64,000 nucleotides of DNA from Pseudomonas sp. dw_358. GTDB taxonomy: Bacteria > Pseudomonadota > Gammaproteobacteria > Pseudomonadales > Pseudomonadaceae. The translations under genes were made by a program, and so were the position numbers. Below the pieces are notes generated by a model that was given only the letters and a program-made list of their open reading frames with translations, was not told the origin of the DNA and made no database searches. The stretch covers positions 41,306-105,305 of the forward strand of contig NZ_JAAVUX010000019.1 of NCBI RefSeq assembly GCF_018449655.1. Direction: 5' to 3'. Shown here piece after piece: positions 33,325 through 42,166 of this stretch; position 1 is the first letter of the stretch; the number at the start of each line of letters is the position of its first letter.

Positions 33325-33401
33325 TGGTAGGCGCGATTGGACTCGAACCAACGACCCCCACCATGTCAAGGTGGTGCTCTAACCAACTGAGCTACGTGCC
33401 T
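33325..33401 (-). tRNA. tRNA-Val (anticodon GAC)
   Basis: A 77-nt cloverleaf on the minus strand. The anticodon arm CCACC-TTGACAT-GGTGG gives GAC, the T-arm is TTCGAGT, and ACCA is encoded. The acceptor arm AGGCACG / CGCGCCT has an A5·C68 mismatch; other pairs are intact. Confidence 0.95.
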
Positions 33402-33585
33402 GCTGTGAGGCGGCATTTTACGTAATCCTGAGCCTCTGTCAACCGCTTTTTTATCGCTAAGCCCCTGAATAGCTGAATTTTTTTATCTGGCTTGCGACGC
33501 ACGCCCTGCCGCAAAGCTGGCAGCCATTTTTTTTCTCAGGTAGGATCTGCCCACTCGTAAAGAATATTAAACAGAGACAGCCGCC

Positions 33586-34869
33586 ATGGCGAACACAGCC
33601 TACCCCCAGTCGTACTACGCCGCCTCAGCCAATGCCGCCCCCTCACGCCCTGCCCTGCAGGAAGAGCTGCAGACAGATGTGTGCGTCATCGGCGCCGGTT
33701 ATACCGGGCTGTCCAGTGCGCTGTTTCTGCTGGAACACGGCTTTTCGGTCACGGTGCTGGAAGCCGCCCGCGTCGGCTTTGGGGCTTCCGGGCGCAATGG
33801 CGGTCAGATCGTCAACAGCTACAGCCGCGACATCGACGTCATAGAGCGTACCGTCGGCCCGGAGCCTGCGCGGCTGATGGGCGCCATGGCCTTCGAAGGC
33901 GCGCGGATCATCCGTGAACGGGTGGCAAAATATCAGATCCAGTGCGACCTGAAGGACGGCGGCGTATTCGCCGCCCTCACCCCCAAACAGATGGGTCATC
34001 TTGAAGGGCAGCAGCGCCTGTGGGAACGCTACGGTCACAGCCAGCTGGAATTGCTCGACCAGCGCCGCATCCGCGAAGTGGTGGAGTGCGACAGCTACAT
34101 CGGCGGCCTGCTCGACATGAGCGGCGGCCACATTCACCCCCTCAATCTTGCCCTGGGCGAAGCCGCCGCCGTGGAATCCCAGGGTGGCAAGATCTTCGAA
34201 CAGTCTGCCGCGCTGCGCATCGAGCGCGGTCCCAACCCTGTGGTGCACACCGCCCAGGGCAAGGTGCGGGCAAAGTTCGTGATCGTCGCCGGCAACGCTT
34301 ACCTCGGCAACCTGGTGCCGGAACTGGCGGCCAAATCGATGCCCTGCGGCACCCAGGTGATCGCCACCGAACCGCTGGACGAGGCGCTGGCACGCCAGCT
34401 GTTGCCCCAGGACTACTGCGTCGAAGACTGCAACTACCTGCTCGACTACTATCGCTTCAGCGCGGACAAGCGCCTGATCTTCGGCGGCGGAGTGGTGTAT
34501 GGGGCTCGCGACCCGCGTAACATCGAAGCGATCATTCGTCCGAAGATGCTCAAGGCGTTCCCGCAATTGAAGAACGTCAAGATCGACTACGCCTGGACCG
34601 GCAACTTTTTGCTGACCTTGTCACGGCTGCCTCAAGTCGGCCGTCTGGGCGACAACATCTATTACTCCCAAGGCTGCAGCGGCCATGGCGTGACCTACAC
34701 CCATCTGGCGGGCAAGGTGCTGGCCGAGGCCCTGCGCGGCCAGGCCGAACGCTTTGATGCCTTCGCCGGCCTGCCCCACTACCCGTTCCCGGGAGGCCAG
34801 CTGCTGCGTACGCCACTGACTGCACTCGGCGCCTGGTACTACAGCCTGCGCGATCGCTACGGCTTTTGA
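33586..34869 (+). CDS. FAD-dependent amine oxidoreductase (PuuB/OrdL-like)
   Basis: A 427-aa soluble flavoenzyme of the DAO family. The N-terminal FAD-binding VCVIGAGYTGLSSALFLLE is followed by GFGASGRNGGQIV, the covalent or tight FAD motif of gamma-glutamylputrescine oxidases. The C-terminal QGCSGHGVTYTHLAGKVLAEAL matches the same group. It probably oxidises gamma-glutamylputrescine or a similar amine. It stands alone here, so the substrate is uncertain. Confidence 0.85.
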   Translation: MANTAYPQSYYAASANAAPSRPALQEELQTDVCVIGAGYTGLSSALFLLEHGFSVTVLEAARVGFGASGRNGGQIVNSYSRDIDVIERTVGPEPARLMGAMAFEGARIIRERVAKYQIQCDLKDGGVFAALTPKQMGHLEGQQRLWERYGHSQLELLDQRRIREVVECDSYIGGLLDMSGGHIHPLNLALGEAAAVESQGGKIFEQSAALRIERGPNPVVHTAQGKVRAKFVIVAGNAYLGNLVPELAAKSMPCGTQVIATEPLDEALARQLLPQDYCVEDCNYLLDYYRFSADKRLIFGGGVVYGARDPRNIEAIIRPKMLKAFPQLKNVKIDYAWTGNFLLTLSRLPQVGRLGDNIYYSQGCSGHGVTYTHLAGKVLAEALRGQAERFDAFAGLPHYPFPGGQLLRTPLTALGAWYYSLRDRYGF

Positions 34870-35537
34870 GCCAAGGTCTTGACCGCCACGGCAGCGGCGT
34901 CTTCTTGCCCAGCCTGGGCCAGCGCGTTGGCCGATTGCAGCCAGCGCTGGTGATCGACCTGGGCCGGCAGCTGGTTGGGCTGTTGCACCAGCACTGCCCA
35001 GCTGCCAGCGCTCTTCCAGGCTGACGCAAACGTGCTGAAGCCCAACATCTGGCGCCGTTCCTCACCCGAACGCAGCAGCACCTGCTGCTTGTAGCGGTCG
35101 TAGCCGACCAGCAGCGCGTAACGTGGCGAACCCCAGAAATGACCCGCCTCATAGCGCAACAATACCGGGTTGCCGGCGGCCACTTGGGTCAACAGCGAAT
35201 TGAGGGTCGGCTCCAGCGGGTACACCACCAGGCCGAATTCCCGCGCGGCATTCGGCACGTTGATCGGCAAGCCGTCGATGTCTTTGGGCAAGTGCATCGT
35301 CGGTTCCAGCAACCCCGGACTGATGCGTACCCCTTGCGCCCTCAGCAAGCTGGCCAGGGCCATGGAGCTGCCTTGAAACTCGGTCCCGCGAAAGAACGGT
35401 ACGCTGGTCAGCTCGACCCGATCCGGCAGGCCCGGCAGCGGCGGTCCACTGCTATGGCTGGCGCAACCGGCCAACAGACTGAAACCCAGACAGGCGACGA
35501 TCAAATTCTTTAACAGCGCTGATGACAGTGGCGACAT
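34857..35537 (-). CDS. C39 peptidase-like lipoprotein with lost catalytic residues
   Basis: A 226-aa lipoprotein (lipobox LLAGC). The segment VPFFRGTEFQGSSMALASLL stands where C39 peptidases have the QCGPAALA active-site motif, so the catalytic Cys is missing. Where the catalytic His is expected in a [WPH]HYA[LV]VVGYD block it has SPRYALLVGYD. The fold and the C-terminal TPR-like helix remain. It is therefore probably a non-catalytic homologue with a binding role. It overlaps the end of the upstream flavoprotein gene on the opposite strand by 13 bases. Confidence 0.7.
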   Translation of the reverse strand: MSPLSSALLKNLIVACLGFSLLAGCASHSSGPPLPGLPDRVELTSVPFFRGTEFQGSSMALASLLRAQGVRISPGLLEPTMHLPKDIDGLPINVPNAAREFGLVVYPLEPTLNSLLTQVAAGNPVLLRYEAGHFWGSPRYALLVGYDRYKQQVLLRSGEERRQMLGFSTFASAWKSAGSWAVLVQQPNQLPAQVDHQRWLQSANALAQAGQEDAAAVAVKTLAQKP

Positions 35538-35674
35538 TTCACTCTCAAGCTACGACGACCGGAAGCTCGATCATAACGCAAAGGCGCAGCGGCGCTACCT
35601 TTGGTCAATAGCCTGAAACATGCCAAGGGCTAAACTGTCATTGACACAGAAGAATCCATTTCCCGGGAGGCACT

Positions 35675-35842
35675 ATGGAGCTGACCCTGACCATCCTGAT
35701 GTTGGTCGGCGCCTGGCTGTTGGTGGCAGCGGCCATGTTGTGGGGGGTTTTGCGGGTGGCGCGCCGGCGGCAGCGTGCCGGACTTCGAGACACCCGGCGC
35801 ATTCACTCGCACACGCCTGAATTTTCTGACGAGCCTTTATAG
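35675..35842 (+). CDS. 55-aa single-span membrane protein
   Basis: ATG 35675 has GGGAGG 5-10 bases upstream. One hydrophobic helix (TILMLVGAWLLVAAAMLWGVL) is followed by a basic cytoplasmic tail (RRRQRAGLRDTRR). Role unknown. Confidence 0.6.
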   Translation: MELTLTILMLVGAWLLVAAAMLWGVLRVARRRQRAGLRDTRRIHSHTPEFSDEPL

Positions 35843-35923
35843 ATAGTGACCTAACAGTCTACTATTGGCCTTGCGTGCCCCTCGTTCATCCAACACGCGG
35901 ATGAACACTCACAGGATGCTCAA

Positions 35924-37207
35924 TTGAAGGCCTCGTCGGTTAGTCCATCGTTTCTGAAACTGGTGATCATCTGCGGCGTGTTGACCGCTTTTCCTTCGAT
36001 GTCCATCGACTTGGGTTTGCCCGGTTTTGCCGAGGTGGCCGAATCGATGGGGGTCAGCATGGAGCAAGTGGCGCAGACCCTGAGTTTCTTCTTCCTCGGG
36101 TTTTCCATTTCGCCGCTGATCTGCGGCCCCCTCTCGGACCGCATCGGCCGACGGCCGGTTCTGCTGAGCGCTTGCGCCGTGTATGCGGTGGCCAGCCTGT
36201 TGGCCACTTGCGCGACGGCCTTCAACATGTTGCTGCTCTGGCGCCTGCTGCAGGGCACCGGGGCCGGCATTGCAGCGGTGTTGGCGATCACTGTGATCCG
36301 TGACTACCACGAGGGGTCGGATGCTCGCCGCCTGCTCTCTTACGCCGCGGTGGTACGCATCATTGGGCCGACCACCGCGCCATCCATTGGTAACCTGTTG
36401 CTGCTGCTGGGCAGCTGGCGCTGGATCTACGGTTTCATGACAGTGGGCGGCGTGCTGATGCTGTGGATGGTGGCCTTCGCCCTGCCGGAGTCCTCGCGCA
36501 CCCGCCTCGAGGCCGCCACAGCCGGCCTCAGCGAACCCCGTGCGCCACGCCGCTCGGTGCTCAAGGACTACGCCGCCTTTCTGTCCGATCGTTTGAGCCT
36601 GTCATACACCCTGGTCATGGCGCTGACCTTTGCCAGCCATTTTTCCTACGTCACCGGCTCGCTCTATGTGTTCATCAACGTGCTGCACATCTCCACCGTG
36701 GCCTATGGCGCGGTGTTTGCCATCACCGCCCTGTGCCTGATGCTGGGTTCGTTCCTCAGCGGTCAACTGGCGCGCCATGACCTGTCCGGCAAGGCGATCG
36801 TGGCCGTGGCGCTGGCAGTGTCGCTGGTGTCGTCATTGGCCACCCTGACCCTGGCGGCGACGCACCATCTGGACGAAATCACCCTGACCGCCCTGCTGTG
36901 CGTCAACACCCTGTGCCTGGGCCTGCTCACGCCTTGTGCCCAGCAAGGCGCCATGGAGCGAGCCGGCGCCTTCGCCGGCACCGCCTCGGCGCTGATGAAT
37001 GCCATGACCACCGGCATGGGCGCCATCGCCAGCTACGTCGAAGGTGCGCTGCTGGAGAAGTTCCAGGCACCGGCCGTGGTCATGAGCGGGCAGATGGCGT
37101 TTTGCCTAGCGTTGGCCATGGTGATTTTCGTGACCGTGGTGCGGCGCAAGGGGGCGGTGACCGACCCCGTCGCCGCGCCGCTGCCAGAAATGGACAGGGC
37201 GCACTGA
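35924..37207 (+). CDS. MFS drug:H+ antiporter (Bcr/CflA type)
   Basis: A 427-aa transporter with 12 spans, motif A in SDRIGRRPVLL between spans 2 and 3, and motif C-like GPTTAPSIGNLLLLLG in span 5, typical of DHA1 exporters. TTG 35924 is used, with AGGA about 9 bases upstream; the next in-frame ATG (36000) would remove part of span 1. Substrate unknown. Confidence 0.85.
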   Translation: MKASSVSPSFLKLVIICGVLTAFPSMSIDLGLPGFAEVAESMGVSMEQVAQTLSFFFLGFSISPLICGPLSDRIGRRPVLLSACAVYAVASLLATCATAFNMLLLWRLLQGTGAGIAAVLAITVIRDYHEGSDARRLLSYAAVVRIIGPTTAPSIGNLLLLLGSWRWIYGFMTVGGVLMLWMVAFALPESSRTRLEAATAGLSEPRAPRRSVLKDYAAFLSDRLSLSYTLVMALTFASHFSYVTGSLYVFINVLHISTVAYGAVFAITALCLMLGSFLSGQLARHDLSGKAIVAVALAVSLVSSLATLTLAATHHLDEITLTALLCVNTLCLGLLTPCAQQGAMERAGAFAGTASALMNAMTTGMGAIASYVEGALLEKFQAPAVVMSGQMAFCLALAMVIFVTVVRRKGAVTDPVAAPLPEMDRAH

Positions 37208-37259
37208 TCAAGTCGCGCAAGGCCTGATCGCGGGCTTCGCACGTTCCTGGGGAGGGCGG

Positions 37260-38018
37260 TCACATCGTCAAATAAGCCGACCGCACCGCCTCGTTCGCCG
37301 CCAACTGGGCCATGCTTCCTTCATAGCGAATCAAGCCCTTTTCCAGCACATAGGCCCGGTCCGAGACCAGCCCGGCAAAGTGCAAGTTCTGCTCTGACAG
37401 CAGAATACTTGCCCCTTTGGCCTTGAGCGCGAGGATCATGTGGGCCATCTGCTCGACGATCACCGGCGCCACCCCTTCGGACGGTTCGTCCAGCAGGATC
37501 AGAAACGGGTTGCCCATCAGCGTGCGGGCCACGGTCAGCATCTGCTGCTCGCCGCCGCTCATCTGTCCACCCGGGCGGTTCTGCATTGCCCCAAGGTTGG
37601 GGAAGAATTCAAACAGCTGCGCCGGCGTCCAGTTCAGCGCTTCGCTGCCATCGGGCCAACGGCGGTCGGGCTGACGACCGACCTCCAGGTTCTCCGTCAC
37701 TGTCAGGTGAGTGAACACCCGTCGGTCTTCCGGGACAAAACCCAGGCCCAGCCGTGCCAACTGGTACGGCGCCAGGGTGCTGACCTCGCGCCCCATGAAC
37801 TGCACGTCGCCGCGCCGCCGGGCAAGCATGCCCATCAAGGCCTTGAGGGTGGTGGACTTGCCCGCGCCGTTGCGGCCCATCAAGGCCACGACTTCACCAC
37901 GGCGCACGTTGAGGTTGACGTCATACAAGACCTGCGCCGCGCCGTACCAGGCACTGAGACCGGCCACGTCCAACAACGATTCGCTGCTCGCCGACGGGTT
38001 GCTCATCACTGCGTTCAT
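37260..38018 (-). CDS. LivF-type ABC transporter ATPase
   Basis: A 252-aa ATPase with Walker A GRNGAGKST, signature MSGGEQQML and Walker B ILLDEPSEG. The second of the two ATPases of a branched-chain amino acid/urea-type importer. ATGA overlap with the LivG-type gene. Confidence 0.93.
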   Translation of the reverse strand: MNAVMSNPSASSESLLDVAGLSAWYGAAQVLYDVNLNVRRGEVVALMGRNGAGKSTTLKALMGMLARRRGDVQFMGREVSTLAPYQLARLGLGFVPEDRRVFTHLTVTENLEVGRQPDRRWPDGSEALNWTPAQLFEFFPNLGAMQNRPGGQMSGGEQQMLTVARTLMGNPFLILLDEPSEGVAPVIVEQMAHMILALKAKGASILLSEQNLHFAGLVSDRAYVLEKGLIRYEGSMAQLAANEAVRSAYLTM

Positions 38019-38797
38019 AGCGTCACCCGCGCCTGTGGCATCTCGTTTTCAAAGGTCTTGCCAGAGCCGAAATACACTTCCTGCACCTGGGGATGATTGC
38101 GGATATAGGGCCCGTCGCCCTCGGCGATCAAGCGACCGCGGGCCAGCACGATCATGCGGTCGGCGTAGGCGAAGACCACGTCCATGCTGTGCTCGGTGAA
38201 CAACACCGCCATCTTGCGCTCCACCACCAGGCGCTTGGTCAAGGCCATCAAGTCATTGCGTTCCTCGGGGCCCATGCCGGCGGTGGGTTCGTCCATCAAC
38301 AGCAGCTTGGGGTCGTTCGCCAGGGCCATGGCCAGTTCCACGCGCTTGACATCGCCATAGGCCAGTTCGCTGCACGGCCGCTCGGCGTGAGCCTCCATGC
38401 CCACCTGCGCCAGCAGCGCCAGCGCCTCGTCCCGGTACGCGCGGCGCGCCGAGCGAAACAGCGAGAAGGCCTTGTTGTAATGGGAGAGCAACGCCATCTG
38501 CACGTTCTCCACCACGCTCAGCGAAGCGAAGGTTTCGGCAATCTGGAAGGTGCGCCCCACCTGCATTCGGCAGATATCCCGAGGCTTGCGCCCCACCAAT
38601 TCATGGCCCAACAACCGGATCGAGCCGCCAGAGGCCTTCAGTTGGCCGCCGACCATGTTGAAGGTGGTGGATTTGCCCGCGCCGTTGGGACCGATGAGGG
38701 CAAGCAGTTCGCCTTCATGCAGGTCGAAGTTGATGCCGTCCACAGCGCGCACGCCGCCGAATGACTTGTACAGATCACGTACTTGCAACAGTGTCAT
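38015..38797 (-). CDS. LivG-type ABC transporter ATPase
   Basis: A 260-aa ATPase with Walker A GPNGAGKST and Walker B LLLMDEPTAGMGPEE. ATG 38797 is chosen because it overlaps the permease stop (ATGA); the frame extends much further upstream, but that part is inside the permease gene read in another frame. Confidence 0.93.
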   Translation of the reverse strand: MTLLQVRDLYKSFGGVRAVDGINFDLHEGELLALIGPNGAGKSTTFNMVGGQLKASGGSIRLLGHELVGRKPRDICRMQVGRTFQIAETFASLSVVENVQMALLSHYNKAFSLFRSARRAYRDEALALLAQVGMEAHAERPCSELAYGDVKRVELAMALANDPKLLLMDEPTAGMGPEERNDLMALTKRLVVERKMAVLFTEHSMDVVFAYADRMIVLARGRLIAEGDGPYIRNHPQVQEVYFGSGKTFENEMPQARVTL

Positions 38798-40731
38798 GCC
38801 TGCTTCTCCAGAATGCGTGGCGCCTTGAGCGGCGCGCCGGAACGAGACGTGCGCCACCACTGGCCCACCTGCTGGAAGAACCCGGCGATGCCCTGCGGAA
38901 ACACCAGCACCAGCAGCAGAATCACGCCACCGAACACCGCGCGCCAGTAATCGGTGGCGCGCATGATGTAATCCTGCAGCACGCTGAACACACTGGCGCC
39001 GACCACCGGACCCAGCAGGTTCTGGATGCCGCCCAGCAGCACCATGACCAGACCGTCGACCGACTTGCCCACCGCCATCGCGTCCGGCGAGATGCTGCCC
39101 TTGGAGAAGATGTACAGCGTCCCGGCCAGCCCGGCGAACAGCCCGGCAACCACAAACGCCAGCCATTGCACGCGCTTGACGTCGATGCCGATGGCGTCGG
39201 CGCGCAAGGCCGAATCCCTGGCCGCGCGCAAGCTGTAGCCGAAGGGCGCAAACAGGATGCGCCGCACCAGGAGCACGCTGGCCGCCACCAGCACCAGGGT
39301 CAGGTAGTAATAGCTTTTGCCGTCCAGCCAGCCGGGCGGCCAGATGCCGATGATGCCGTTGGAGCCACCGGTGACGTCCTCCCATTGAAACACCACCGAC
39401 CAGACGATCTGCGAAAACGCCAGGGTCAACATGGCCAGGTAGACCCCCGACAGCCGCACGCAGAACCAGCCGAACACCAAGGCGCCCAACCCCGCCACCA
39501 GCGGCGCCAAGGCGAACGCCAGCGGCATCGGCATCGTCAGCACCTTGAACAACACGGCCGCGCCATAAGCCCCCAGGCCGAAATAGGCCGCATGGCCAAA
39601 CGAGTGCATGCCGCCAGGCCCCATGATGAAATGCAGGCTGACTGCGAACAGCACCGTGATCAACACGTCTTGGGCGAGCACGCTGGCGTAGGGCAACCAG
39701 GTGGACAACAGCGGCAACACCGCCAGCATTAGCAACAGCACCGCGATCAGCCCTTTGAACAGTGTAGAGCCGGGACGCAACGGCGCTTCCACCGGCGCCG
39801 AATTGCGGCTGGTGGCTTGCGGTCGACCCATCAGCCCCCACGGCCGCACCACCAACACCACCGCCATGACCAGGAACTCGATCACCAGCGTCAGCTTGGA
39901 GAACGACACCGTGATGCCGAACAAGGTCGCCGAACTCAGGCCGATGCACAACGCCTTGATCTCGGCAATCAATAGCGCCGCCACGTAGGCGCCCGGCAAA
40001 GAACCCATGCCGCCCACTACGACGATGACGAAAGCCTCGCCAATGGTGCGCAGGTCCAGCGCCAGGCTGGCCGGCTCGCGGGGCAACTGAACTGCCCCGC
40101 CGAGGCCGGCGAGCATGGCGCCCAAGGCAAACACACTGGTGAACAGCCAGGCCTGGTTGACCCCCAAGGCCCCGAGCATTTCCCGGTCCTGGGTCGCCGC
40201 ACGCACCAACACGCCCCAGCGGGTGCGCACCAGCAGCAGCCACACCAGGCCCAAGACGATCGGGCCGATGGCAATCAGGAAGAAGTTATACGTGGGAAAT
40301 TGCCGACCGAAGATCTTCACCGCCCCGGTCAACCCCGGCGCACGACGCCCGAGCAATTCCTCGGCGCCCCAATACCAGGACACCGCATCGTTGATCACCA
40401 GCACCAAGGCAAAGGTCGCCAGCAACTGAAACAGCTCCGGCGCCTTGTAGATCCGCCGCAGCAAGATGATTTCGACCAGCGCGCCGAACAGGCCCACGGT
40501 GATCGCTGCCAACGCCAGCCCCAGCCAGAAACCGCTGGCGCCCATCGCCCCCATCAAGTGCTCTACCAGCGAATAGGCGATGTACAGCCCCAGCATGTAG
40601 AACGAACCATGGGCGAAGTTGACGATGCGGGTAACGCCAAAGATCAACGACAGGCCGGACGCCACCAGAAACAGTGACGACGCTTCGGCCAGACCATTGA
40701 GCAACTGGGCACAGAAAGCTGAAAAATCCAT
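38794..40731 (-). CDS. fused LivH-LivM permease
   Basis: The 645-aa protein joins two permease halves usually encoded separately. Residues ~1-300 are LivH-like (SLIFGVTRIVNFAHGSFYMLG). Residues ~325-645 are LivM-like (GPGGMHSFGHAAYFGLGAYGAA). Such fused permeases occur in some import systems. Translocation of the unknown substrate is expected, with the two ATPases and the binding protein. Confidence 0.9.
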   Translation of the reverse strand: MDFSAFCAQLLNGLAEASSLFLVASGLSLIFGVTRIVNFAHGSFYMLGLYIAYSLVEHLMGAMGASGFWLGLALAAITVGLFGALVEIILLRRIYKAPELFQLLATFALVLVINDAVSWYWGAEELLGRRAPGLTGAVKIFGRQFPTYNFFLIAIGPIVLGLVWLLLVRTRWGVLVRAATQDREMLGALGVNQAWLFTSVFALGAMLAGLGGAVQLPREPASLALDLRTIGEAFVIVVVGGMGSLPGAYVAALLIAEIKALCIGLSSATLFGITVSFSKLTLVIEFLVMAVVLVVRPWGLMGRPQATSRNSAPVEAPLRPGSTLFKGLIAVLLLMLAVLPLLSTWLPYASVLAQDVLITVLFAVSLHFIMGPGGMHSFGHAAYFGLGAYGAAVLFKVLTMPMPLAFALAPLVAGLGALVFGWFCVRLSGVYLAMLTLAFSQIVWSVVFQWEDVTGGSNGIIGIWPPGWLDGKSYYYLTLVLVAASVLLVRRILFAPFGYSLRAARDSALRADAIGIDVKRVQWLAFVVAGLFAGLAGTLYIFSKGSISPDAMAVGKSVDGLVMVLLGGIQNLLGPVVGASVFSVLQDYIMRATDYWRAVFGGVILLLVLVFPQGIAGFFQQVGQWWRTSRSGAPLKAPRILEKQA

Positions 40732-40760
40732 GACATCCTCAATGCAGCAGAGCTACCACC

Positions 40761-40793
40761 GGCCGGTCCGCTTGCCAACCAAGCGGGCCGGTC
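40761..40793 (-). promoter_or_regulatory. intercistronic hairpin after the binding-protein gene
   Basis: A 14-bp stem with G·U pairs (40761-40774 with 40780-40793) lies between the binding protein and permease genes. As in other ABC operons it may protect the 5' message and lower permease expression. Confidence 0.5.
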
Positions 40794-40806
40794 GGCCGAA
40801 AAACCG

Positions 40807-42027
40807 TTATTCAGCAGGCCGCAGCTTGCGCACTTCATCATCCGAAGGCAGCAGCGTGTTGCCGGGCTTGAAGGTGTAGTCCTCCATCACCCCGCCACCG
40901 TCCTTGACCGCCAGCTTGCCCACATACAGGCCCCAGGTGGCTTGGTGGTCGATCTTGCGAAATTCCATCGGGCCGTCGGGGGTGGTGACCTTGAGGCCGG
41001 CGAAGGCATCGACCATGGCTTCGGAGTCGGTCTTGCCCCCGGACGCCTTGATCCCTGCCGCGATGGACTGGATCGCCGAATAGCCGATGTCCGAACCAAA
41101 GCGCAGGTTCTCCTTGCCGTACTTGGCCTGGTAGGCAGCGACGAAGGCTTTGTGGGCCGGGGTGTCGATGCTGTACCAAGGGTAGCCAGTGACGGTCCAG
41201 TTCGGCGGCACCTCATCCTTGAGCGGTTCCAGGTATTCAGGCTGGCCGGTGATGATGCTGAGCACTGGCAACTGATCGCCGAAAAAGCTGCGGGTGGTCC
41301 CCTCGCGAATGAATTTGGCCAGATCGGCGCCGAACAAGGCGTTGAACACCGCGTCAGGTTTGGCATCGACCAGCGCCTGGACAACGCTGCCGGCATCGAC
41401 CTTGCCGAACGGCGGCGCCTGCTCGGTGACGAACTCCACGTCCGGCTGGCGCGCCTTGAGCAGCGACTTGAAGGCGCTGGCGGCGGCGGTACCGAACTCG
41501 TAGTTGGGGTAGACCAGTGCCCAGCGCTTCTTGTGCAGGCGCACCGCTTCGTCCACCAGGGCCGAGGTCAGCATGTAAGTGGAGGCATCCAGGCGGTAGG
41601 TGTAGCGGTTGCCGGCGCTCCAGACAATGTTGTCGCTGAGGGCTTCGGTGATCAGCACAAAGCGTTTTTTCTGCTTGGCGTAATCCGACAGCGCGGTGCC
41701 GATCTGCGCATAGAACGCGCCCATCAACACGTCGACGTGTTCGCTGTTGATCAGGTCTTCGGCCTGACGAATCGCATCCCCGGGGTTGGCGTTGTCGTCG
41801 CGGGTGATCAGCTCCAGTTTCTTGCCGTCGACACCGCCTGCGGCGTTGATCTGCTCGACCGCCAGTTCCATGCCCTTCTTGTAGCCGTCGGTGAACACCG
41901 GCTGGGATTTGTAGCTATTGATATCGCCAATCTTGATCGTGTCGGCCGACCACGCGGCACCAGTGACCAGCAAGGCAACCGCGCCAGCCAACAGGCTCGA
42001 CGCGGGGAAACGTACACGCTTATCCAT
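40807..42027 (-). CDS. ABC transporter substrate-binding protein (Liv type)
   Basis: A 406-aa type I periplasmic-binding protein with a signal peptide cut near residue 28 (AAWSA). The lobe motif ELAVEQINAAGGVDGKKLELI is typical. The ligand is unknown; the neighbouring Rieske and FAD oxygenases suggest an aromatic or heterocyclic compound rather than an amino acid. Confidence 0.9.
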   Translation of the reverse strand: MDKRVRFPASSLLAGAVALLVTGAAWSADTIKIGDINSYKSQPVFTDGYKKGMELAVEQINAAGGVDGKKLELITRDDNANPGDAIRQAEDLINSEHVDVLMGAFYAQIGTALSDYAKQKKRFVLITEALSDNIVWSAGNRYTYRLDASTYMLTSALVDEAVRLHKKRWALVYPNYEFGTAAASAFKSLLKARQPDVEFVTEQAPPFGKVDAGSVVQALVDAKPDAVFNALFGADLAKFIREGTTRSFFGDQLPVLSIITGQPEYLEPLKDEVPPNWTVTGYPWYSIDTPAHKAFVAAYQAKYGKENLRFGSDIGYSAIQSIAAGIKASGGKTDSEAMVDAFAGLKVTTPDGPMEFRKIDHQATWGLYVGKLAVKDGGGVMEDYTFKPGNTLLPSDDEVRKLRPAE

Positions 42028-42092
42028 GGGGTTCTCCTAGCTGATCAATTCAAGGGCTTGCACAGCTTCAGGGCGTTCGTGGCTCGGATGGC

Positions 42093-42120
42093 CACTCATG
42101 AAGTGAACACTTCATGAGTG
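42093..42120. repeat. perfect 28-bp palindrome upstream of the binding-protein gene
   Basis: Arms of 13 bp (42093-42105 and 42108-42120) separated by AA. It lies 66 bases before the binding-protein start, where an operator is expected. There is no T-run to mark a terminator. It may be the site of a regulator of the import genes. Confidence 0.6.
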
Positions 42121-42166
42121 AGCAACTCGTGTGCCACTCAGGGCCGTCTTTGATGAAACGGGTGAC

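Noticed and set aside
38798..40243. Upstream extension of the LivG frame to 742 codons
   Set aside because: This part is the fused permease gene read in another frame; only 38015-38797 shows LivG sequence.
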